Shown here in pieces: positions 51,034 to 56,714 of a stretch of DNA of 56,714 bases. The position numbers and the translations under genes are program-made. This DNA is from an uncultured Chthonomonas sp. (GTDB lineage: Bacteria > Armatimonadota > Chthonomonadetes > Chthonomonadales > CAJBBX01): positions 1 through 56,714 of the forward strand of contig CAJBBX010000103.1 of NCBI GenBank assembly GCA_903951425.1, written 5' to 3'. Position 1 is the first letter of the stretch; each line of letters opens with the position of its first letter. The notes under the pieces are model-generated. The model saw only the letters and a program-made list of their open reading frames with translations. It had not been told where the DNA came from and ran no database searches.

Positions 51034-51432
51034 ATGAGCCCAGAGGACGACCTGAAGATACTGATCATCACGACCATGATCAGCTCCTATCCCGGCGCCA
51101 ACACCGTGGGTCAGGCCCGGCTGCAGTACTCGCCGGGCACCTTCATCGTGCGGGTGCCGGACCCGGTGATGTTCCCGGAGGAGTTCTACCTTGACAGCTT
51201 CGCCAAGGGGATCGACGGGATCATCATCATGAGCAGCGGCTCGGACTGCCCCTACGAAGGCGCCTACCCGCGCCTGTCGAAGCGGGTCGGACGGGTCTAT
51301 GCGCGGATGAAGGAGCAGGGGATCGACACCTCGCGGCTCAAGCTGACCACCATCTGCACGGTCTGCAAGGCGGCCTTCCTTAAGGAAATCCGCGAAATGC
51401 AGCAGAACATCCTCAAGGCCAAGGCGGCCTGA
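51034..51432 (+). CDS. MvhD/hydrogenase iron-sulfur-subunit-like protein with reduced cysteines
   Basis: 132 residues. The fold pattern ILIITTMISSYPGANTVGQA, GIDGIIIMSSGSDCPYEGAY and RLKLTTICTVCKAAF is that of MvhD-type delta subunits, which pass electrons to HdrA through a [2Fe-2S] cluster. Only Cys72, Cys108 and Cys111 remain; the N-terminal cysteine pair is replaced by TMIS, so a normal cluster may not form. In typical sulfate reducers this domain is fused to QmoB; here it is separate, just before QmoA. GGAAGG lies seven bases before ATG 51034. It probably docks on the flavoproteins that follow. Confidence 0.75.
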   Translation: MSPEDDLKILIITTMISSYPGANTVGQARLQYSPGTFIVRVPDPVMFPEEFYLDSFAKGIDGIIIMSSGSDCPYEGAYPRLSKRVGRVYARMKEQGIDTSRLKLTTICTVCKAAFLKEIREMQQNILKAKAA

Positions 51433-51444
51433 CCGGAGCCCACC

Positions 51445-52767
51445 ATGGCAGCATCCACTCAGCAACTCAAGGCCGACGTGCTGGTCGTCGGAGCGGGGAT
51501 CGCGGGGCTCCAGGCGTCGCTTGACCTGGCGGACCAGGGCAAGTCGGTGGTCCTGGTCGAGCGCAAGCCGAGCATCGGTGGGACCATGATCAACCTGAGC
51601 AAGGTCTTCCCGACCCTCGACTGCGCGAGCTGCATCACCACGCCGCGCATGGCCTCTGTGGCGCATCACGCCAACATCGACCTCTTCACGCTCTCCGAGG
51701 TGGACGGCATCGAGAAGGCGGGCGGCAGGTTCCGCGCCACGCTCACGAAGAGGCCCCGCTATATCGAAGAGGACAAGTGCATCGGCTGCAAGCGGTGCGA
51801 GGAGGCCTGCACGGTCTTCCTTGAGGACGACTTCGACCACGGCCTGGGCGCCAGGAAGGCCATCTCGATCCCGTTCACTAACGCCATCCCGCAGTACCCG
51901 GTGCTTGACGCCGACAACTGCCTGCTCTGCGGCGCCTGCGCGAAGGTGTGCCCCACGCAGTGCATCAACTTCCTGCAGGAGCCGACAAAGGTCGAGGTCG
52001 ACGCCGGCGCCGTCATCCTGGCCACCGGGTTCGAGCTGACGCCCATCGCCGCGAAGCCGCAGTACGGCGGAGGCGCCTTCCCGAACGTGCTGTCGCCGCT
52101 GCAGATGGAGCGCCTGCTGGCCCCGCACGGCCCCTATGGCGGCGTCATGCGCCCTTCGGACGGCCAGACGCCCTCCTCTATCGCCTATGTGCAGTGCGCC
52201 GGTTCCCGCGACAAGAGCCTCGGCGTGCCTTATTGCTCTCGGGTCTGCTGCATGTATGCCATCAAACAGGCCATGTTGCTCTCCGGTTCGCTGCCCATCG
52301 CGGACATCACGATCTACTACATGGACATCCGCGCGTTCGGGAAAGGCTACGAGCAGTTCTACCAGAACGCCAGGGCCATGGGCGTCGAGTTCGTGAAGGC
52401 CAAGGTGGCGCGCATCTCCGAGGGCGAGGGCCACAACCCGATCCTGCGCATCGAGCGGCAGGAGGCCGGCACCGGACCGGAAGAGGTGCAGCACGACCTG
52501 GTGGTGCTCTCGTTGGGCATGGTTCCTGCTTGGAAGCCGAGCCGGGGCGGCCTGATTGCCGTCGAGGCCGACACGGACGGGTTTCTGAAGAGCCCTAGCA
52601 TGAAGCTGAGCCCTGCCCTCACCACCATGGACGGCGTCTTCGCCGCAGGCACGGCCACGGGACCCAAGGACATCGTGGACGCCATCACCGACGCCGGGGC
52701 CGCGGCCATGGCCGCCACCAACTACCTGGTCCGGACGCAAGCCGCGCCCGCAGGACATCTGCCATGA
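51445..52767 (+). CDS. qmoA: QmoA/HdrA-like FAD-iron-sulfur flavoprotein
   Basis: 440 residues. VLVVGAGIAGLQASLDLADQ (GAGIAG at 16-21) binds FAD, and TLDCASC (Cys60, Cys63) is the HdrA cysteine pair near the flavin. Two ferredoxin motifs lie at 112-122 (CIGCKRCEEAC) and 159-169 (CLLCGACAKVC), the second followed by Pro170. The protein matches QmoA/HdrA, which move electrons between soluble redox partners and the membrane QmoC. ATG 51445 is 12 bases after the previous stop with GGAG upstream. It overlaps QmoB by four bases (ATGA). Confidence 0.85.
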   Translation: MAASTQQLKADVLVVGAGIAGLQASLDLADQGKSVVLVERKPSIGGTMINLSKVFPTLDCASCITTPRMASVAHHANIDLFTLSEVDGIEKAGGRFRATLTKRPRYIEEDKCIGCKRCEEACTVFLEDDFDHGLGARKAISIPFTNAIPQYPVLDADNCLLCGACAKVCPTQCINFLQEPTKVEVDAGAVILATGFELTPIAAKPQYGGGAFPNVLSPLQMERLLAPHGPYGGVMRPSDGQTPSSIAYVQCAGSRDKSLGVPYCSRVCCMYAIKQAMLLSGSLPIADITIYYMDIRAFGKGYEQFYQNARAMGVEFVKAKVARISEGEGHNPILRIERQEAGTGPEEVQHDLVVLSLGMVPAWKPSRGGLIAVEADTDGFLKSPSMKLSPALTTMDGVFAAGTATGPKDIVDAITDAGAAAMAATNYLVRTQAAPAGHLP

Positions 52768-54665
52768 CAGAGACCAACACCAGCGCACTTAATCCGAGCG
52801 GCGACCCGATCCGCGTCGGCGTCTACGTCTGCCACTGCGGCGGCAACATCTCGGACATCATCGACACGAAGGCCGTGGCCGCCGAGCTTGCGGGGCACCC
52901 GAACGTGGCCGTCTCCAACGACTATATGTTCATGTGCTCGGATCCCGGCCAGGCGCTGATCATCGACGACATCAAGGCAAACCACATCAACCGCGTCGTC
53001 GTGGCCGCCTGCTCGCCCACGCTGCACGAGCTCACGTTCCGCAAGGCGCTCCACCGCGCGGGCCTGAACCCGTACCTGTTCGAGCATGTGAACATACGGG
53101 AGCAGGCGAGCTGGGTCCACAAGGGCGACCACGAAGGCGCCACCCGCAAGGCTGTCCGCCTGGTTGCCGCCGGCGTTGAGAAGGTGGTACGTCAAGACGA
53201 GCTCTTCCCGATCAAGGTGGGAGTCGAGCCGCACGTGGTGGTAGTCGGCGGAGGCGTGGCAGGAATGTCCGCCGCCGTGGCGCTGGCCGGGCGCGGCCTG
53301 GGCGTGACGCTGGTGGAGAAGGGCGTCGCCCTGGGCGGCCGCGTCGCCGACCTGGACCGCGTCTATCCCACCGAGGAGCGCGGCGCCGACCTGGTGCAGG
53401 ACCTCACGCGGCAGGTGGGAGGCCACTCCAGGATCGACGTCCGTCTGGGCAGCGAGGTGGTCGGCCTCGACGGGCACGTCGGCAAGTTCGCCGTGACTGT
53501 CCGCGCTTCGTCGGTCGCCTCCGAGGATCAGGATCGCCTGGTTCGCGCCGGCGCCATCGTCATCGCTACGGGCTTCGATCACTACAGGCCCGCGCAGGGC
53601 GAGCACGGGTTCGGCGAGTCGCCGGCAGTCATCACATTGCCCGACTTCCAGTCGGCGTTGCGCCAGTGCCCGGCCTCGCAGACGAGCCTCCAGGCCAACG
53701 GCAGGTCCGTGCGGAGCGTCGCCTTCATCCATTGTGTTGGTTCTCGTCAGATCGACGGCGTCCACGCCCCGCAGGCTGACGGCAAGGTAAACGACTACTG
53801 CTCGCGCACCTGCTGCACGGCCACGCTCCACACGATCCGGCAGGTGCAGTCGCGCTTCCCCGACGTCGACGTGTACGACCTGCACAAGGACATCCGCACC
53901 TACGGACGCGGGCATGAGGCCTACTACGAGGAGGCCTCCCGCGCCGGCGCGCTCTTCTTCCGCTTCCCCGACGACGAGCCGCCCACCTTCGCGGCCTCCA
54001 CCGGCGGCAAGTGCGCGGGCACGATCACTACGCGCGACATCTTGACGTGGGGCGAGGAGCTCGAGATCCCGGTGGACCTGGTCGTTCTGGCCACGGGAAT
54101 GGTCCCACGCGACATCGCGAGCCTGATCGACCTGCGGAAGTTGCCGGTGGGCGCCGACCGCTTCCTGCAGGAGGTCCATCCCAAGCTACGGCCCGTGGAG
54201 ATCGGCGTCGCCGGCATCCTGCTGGCGGGCGCCTGCCAGGGGCCCATGGACATCAACGAGGCCTGCACGGCCGCGCAGACGGCGGCGGTGAAGGCCGCGA
54301 TCCTGCTGGCCAACCCGACCATCGAGCTGGACCCGTTCGTGGCCGTCGTGGACGGCGAGCGTTGCGACGGATGCGAGAAGTGCCTGGCCGAGTGCGAGTA
54401 CAAGGGCGCCCTGACGATGGCCGACCTCCAGCTGGCGGGCGCGACCGTTCGCCGGGCGGTCGTGAACCCCGCCATGTGCGTAGGATGCGGCGCGTGCGTG
54501 GCCGCATGCCCGCCGCGGGCCGTCAACGTCGCCGGATGGACGCTGGACCAGTTCGACGCCATGGTGGACGCCATCGTTGCGGAGGATGTGGGCGCGCTGG
54601 CGCACACGGAGTGCCGGGCCGGCGTCAGGCACATCGAGTTCGCCGTCATCAGCGGAGGGAACTGA
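52764..54665 (+). CDS. qmoB: QmoB/HdrA-like flavoprotein
   Basis: 633 residues. VGVYVCHCGGNISDIID (Cys23, Cys25) and ACSPTLHELTFRKALHRAGL open the protein, VVVVGGGVAGMSAAVALAGR (about 151-170) binds FAD, and two ferredoxin motifs near 533 and 572 (CDGCEKCLAEC, CVGCGACVAAC) close it. This is the full-length HdrA arrangement of QmoB without the fused C-terminal MvhD domain, which explains both the shorter length and the separate gene at 51034. It should pair with QmoA in the cytoplasmic arm of the complex. The start overlaps the QmoA stop by four bases. Confidence 0.85.
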   Translation: MTETNTSALNPSGDPIRVGVYVCHCGGNISDIIDTKAVAAELAGHPNVAVSNDYMFMCSDPGQALIIDDIKANHINRVVVAACSPTLHELTFRKALHRAGLNPYLFEHVNIREQASWVHKGDHEGATRKAVRLVAAGVEKVVRQDELFPIKVGVEPHVVVVGGGVAGMSAAVALAGRGLGVTLVEKGVALGGRVADLDRVYPTEERGADLVQDLTRQVGGHSRIDVRLGSEVVGLDGHVGKFAVTVRASSVASEDQDRLVRAGAIVIATGFDHYRPAQGEHGFGESPAVITLPDFQSALRQCPASQTSLQANGRSVRSVAFIHCVGSRQIDGVHAPQADGKVNDYCSRTCCTATLHTIRQVQSRFPDVDVYDLHKDIRTYGRGHEAYYEEASRAGALFFRFPDDEPPTFAASTGGKCAGTITTRDILTWGEELEIPVDLVVLATGMVPRDIASLIDLRKLPVGADRFLQEVHPKLRPVEIGVAGILLAGACQGPMDINEACTAAQTAAVKAAILLANPTIELDPFVAVVDGERCDGCEKCLAECEYKGALTMADLQLAGATVRRAVVNPAMCVGCGACVAACPPRAVNVAGWTLDQFDAMVDAIVAEDVGALAHTECRAGVRHIEFAVISGGN

Positions 54666-54667
54666 GC

Positions 54668-54973
54668 ATGTCCGAGGGCGAACAGCAGGGCGACGAGCGC
54701 AAGGGCAACTACGCCATCGAGCAGCTCAAGCAGGTCCGGGCCACGCGCGGAGCCGGCACGCCCGCCCAGATCGAGCGGAGCAAGCGCGGCAAGGAGATGC
54801 AGAACCTCATCCTGAAGGCCATCGCCGACGAGGCGAAGACCGTGCCGGAGATCGCCGCCGAGACCGGGCTACCCGAGCAGGATGTGTTCTGGTGGATCAC
54901 CGCGCTACGGAAGTACAACCGTGTGCAGGACGAGAGGAAGCGGGGCGACTTCGTCCCCTACCGGAAGAAGTGA
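54668..54973 (+). CDS. Small helix-turn-helix protein of the Qmo operon
   Basis: 101 residues. A charged N-terminal helix (about 15-50) leads to AKTVPEIAAETGLPEQDVFW and WITALRKYNRV, a helix-turn-helix or winged-helix pattern. There are no cysteines, so it is not an electron carrier. It lies between QmoB and QmoC with a good GGAGGG site and three-base spacing, so its level is tied to theirs. It may regulate the operon or assist assembly; neither is shown. Confidence 0.65.
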   Translation: MSEGEQQGDERKGNYAIEQLKQVRATRGAGTPAQIERSKRGKEMQNLILKAIADEAKTVPEIAAETGLPEQDVFWWITALRKYNRVQDERKRGDFVPYRKK

Positions 54974-54985
54974 GAGCGCGCACCA

Positions 54986-56101
54986 ATGGCCATCCCGGTT
55001 GACCCCACCCTCATTCGCGAGATCAAGCGCCACGGCGCGTTTGACGTCTCGGCCTGTTTCCATTGCGGCAACTGCTCTGCGGTCTGCCCACTCAGCGATG
55101 CCCAGGGCAACTTCCCGCGCCGCATGATCCGCCTCGGGCAGATCGGCGACCGCAAGCGCCTGCTCGACGCGCCGGACGCTTGGCTCTGCTACTACTGCGG
55201 CGAATGCTCCGACACCTGCCCGCGCGAAGCCGGCCCCGGCGAGTACATGGCAGCTGTGCGCCGCTACGCCATCGCCCAAGCAGAGCCCACGGGCCTTGCG
55301 CAGGTGATGTACCGGAGCACGGACGCCCTGGCCATCCTGACGCTGCTGCTCGCCATCGTCCTCGGCGCATTCCTGGTCTCGATCAAGGCGCCCGCCGAGG
55401 CCCGTCAGTGGCTCTTCCGGCTGGTTCCCTACGAGACGGTCCACAACGTAGGCATCGGCGTGGGCGTCCTGGCCACCCTCGCCATGGCCGCCGGCGCAAC
55501 CGGTGTGCTGCGTCGGTTCATGGCGGGCGCCGGGCGCCCTACGGGCACGGCGGTTGCGGCCGCCCTGCGGCGGACCCTCGCCGAGATCGCAACCATGAAG
55601 CGGCACCGGAACGAGGCCGCCTCGAAGGCCGGGCCGTGGTCTGCCAATGCCGCGTGGATCCACCTGGCCATCATGTACGGGTTCGGCGGCCTGCTGTTGG
55701 CCACGATCCTGGACTTCGTCTTCCTCGTGATCCTGCCGCTGCACCTGAGCACGTTCTGGCCCGCCCGCATCATCGGCACGCTCAGCGGCGCGGTGATGAT
55801 GGCCGGCGTGGGCGCGGCGATGTGGCGGCGCATCACTCGGGCGGAGCGGAGCGTCGGGCAGAGCCTCGCGGCGGACTGGTGGCTCGTTGCGTTCCTCTTC
55901 ATCCTCGGGATCACGGGCTTCTGGGTCGAGCTGGCGGTTACTCTCCGCGCCGCCGGCCCTGTGCAGGACATCGTCCTGTTGATCCATGCGGCCATGGCCA
56001 TGGAGCTGGTCCTGCTCACGGCCTTCACCAAGCTCGCGCACGTCGTCTACCGGCCCATCGCCCTCTTTGCCTACTACCTTAGGGCGCAAGACGCGGCCTG
56101 A
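54986..56101 (+). CDS. qmoC: QmoC-like membrane subunit (HdrC + haem b membrane domain)
   Basis: 371 residues. The N-terminal HdrC part has CFHCGNCSAVC (Cys24-34) and CYYCGECSDTC (Cys68-78), each followed by Pro, two [4Fe-4S] sites. From about 112 it becomes a polytopic membrane domain with five to six helices and histidines in ETVHNVGIG, WIHLAIMYGF, LLIHAAMAMEL and TKLAHVVYRP, as in NarI/HdrE haem b proteins. This is the QmoC architecture, linking the flavoproteins to quinone. It is 12 bases after the helix-turn-helix gene; a ribosome-binding site is weak (GAGAG). Confidence 0.86.
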   Translation: MAIPVDPTLIREIKRHGAFDVSACFHCGNCSAVCPLSDAQGNFPRRMIRLGQIGDRKRLLDAPDAWLCYYCGECSDTCPREAGPGEYMAAVRRYAIAQAEPTGLAQVMYRSTDALAILTLLLAIVLGAFLVSIKAPAEARQWLFRLVPYETVHNVGIGVGVLATLAMAAGATGVLRRFMAGAGRPTGTAVAAALRRTLAEIATMKRHRNEAASKAGPWSANAAWIHLAIMYGFGGLLLATILDFVFLVILPLHLSTFWPARIIGTLSGAVMMAGVGAAMWRRITRAERSVGQSLAADWWLVAFLFILGITGFWVELAVTLRAAGPVQDIVLLIHAAMAMELVLLTAFTKLAHVVYRPIALFAYYLRAQDAA

Positions 56102-56146
56102 CCCAGCGTCAGGATCGCCCGAGCGCCCGACTAAAGGAACCACAAC

Positions 56147-56714
56147 ATGCCGACCGAACCATCGAACGCATCCGTCTCCAACGCCGAGCTCGCCGCCCAG
56201 GTGGCGTCGCTTCAGGAGCAGATCGACGAGATCAAGGCCTCCTCGCTTCCCGAGGACAAGCTCTCCATGGTCGTCTTCAGCGGCGATCTGGACAAGCTGC
56301 TGGCCTCCTTCATCATTGCCACCGGCGCGGCCGCCATGTTCGAGGAGGTGGTGATGTTCTTCACCTTCTGGGCCACGCCTGCGCTTCGAGACCCGGCCAA
56401 GGGCAAGGGCGGCAAGGACTTCATGGCGCAGATGTTCAGCAAGATGCTGCCGAAGGGAGCCGGCAAGCTGAAGCTCTCGCAGATGCACATGGGCGGCATG
56501 GGCACCAACATGATGAAGGGGCTGATGCGCAAGAAGAACGTCATGGCGCTGGAGCAGCTCATGAAGGTCGCAGCCGAGTCCGGCGTCCGGATATACGTCT
56601 GCCAAATGAGCATGGAGCTCATGGGCTTCTCTGTGGACGAGCTCATCGACTACCCGAACCTGAAGGTCGCAGGCGTGGCTAAGTTCCTGCAGGAGGCAGG
56701 CAGCAGCAAGTCCA
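56147..56714 (+). CDS. dsrE2: DsrE2/DsrE-family sulfur-transfer protein, partial (end beyond window)
   Basis: At least 189 residues, open to the window end. A coiled-coil start (AELAAQVASLQEQIDEIKAS) leads to KLSMVVFSGDLDKLLASFII, FEEVVMFFTFWATPALRD and VRIYVCQMSMELMGFSVDEL, with the conserved Cys152 of DsrE2 (DsrE/DsrF/DrsH fold); FFTFWATP is characteristic. DsrE2 proteins carry sulfane sulfur with TusA and sit at the membrane. It ends this operon as seen, opposite tusA at the start. ATG 56147 has AAAGGA eight bases upstream. The last residues are outside the window. Confidence 0.88.
   Translation, partial: MPTEPSNASVSNAELAAQVASLQEQIDEIKASSLPEDKLSMVVFSGDLDKLLASFIIATGAAAMFEEVVMFFTFWATPALRDPAKGKGGKDFMAQMFSKMLPKGAGKLKLSQMHMGGMGTNMMKGLMRKKNVMALEQLMKVAAESGVRIYVCQMSMELMGFSVDELIDYPNLKVAGVAKFLQEAGSSKS

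Noticed and set aside
51034-51432. First read as a DsrE-type protein
   Set aside because: The GSDCPYEGAY and TICTVC blocks and overall strand order fit MvhD-type subunits instead.

Overview
This is high-GC bacterial chromosome from an organism that is probably Armatimonadota or Planctomycetota; the phylum is inferred. The signs are an N-terminally methylated pilin-like protein ending in an H-X9-DG motif, twin-arginine Gfo/Idh/MocA and aldo/keto-reductase-like proteins, many glycoside hydrolases, DUF1573 and DUF4139 proteins, and two zinc-type UroD/MtaA-like proteins. No rRNA, tRNA or CRISPR array was seen.

Layout. 1-5.1 kb: type III restriction (Res) subunit overlapping a deaminase-like gene that runs off the window, a UroD-family gene, and a RelE/RHH toxin-antitoxin pair whose toxin looks shortened. 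5.4-13.7 kb, all minus: caspase-like lipoprotein with a DUF2135-type domain, tetraheme cytochrome c overlapping an aldo/keto-reductase-like protein that seems to lack its catalytic tetrad, N-formylglutamate amidohydrolase-like protein, DUF4139 protein, polytopic membrane protein. 13.9-27.6 kb: glycan enzymes (phosphodiester glycosidase-like, GH36-like, GH38 mannosidase, FucI-like isomerase, Gfo/Idh oxidoreductase), a redoxin, a frameshifted pilin-like gene, a complete IS256-family element, and a BtuF-like protein behind a strong promoter and a long structured leader. 28.0-37.4 kb: two DUF1573 proteins, then a secreted 1796-residue RHS protein with Cys-containing Ig/PKD modules, a probable immunity gene and a displaced RHS fragment. 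37.6-48.0 kb: unknown secreted protein, a three-gene 2-oxoacid dehydrogenase/carrier-protein operon, a large secreted GH-A-like hydrolase and a second UroD-family gene. 48.1-50.5 kb: Septu-like ATPase/HNH pair coupled to an O6-alkylguanine alkyltransferase gene. 50.6-56.7 kb: promoter and a sulfur/electron-transfer operon tusA - mvhD-like - qmoA - qmoB - small helix-turn-helix gene - qmoC - dsrE2, cut by the window end.

The most unusual systems are: (1) 39.3-43.4 kb, fused E1, an E2 with a C-terminal four-cysteine tail, and a carrier protein fused to its own phosphopantetheinyl transferase with a C-terminal membrane anchor, which together suggest conversion of a 2-oxo acid to an acyl-carrier thioester at the membrane; (2) the Qmo-like membrane complex joined to sulfur carriers TusA and DsrE2 with no aprAB or sat in view. 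Gene calls rest on translated motifs read by eye, and no database search was run. Many starts are GTG or TTG and were chosen by ribosome-binding sites or 4-base stop/start overlaps.
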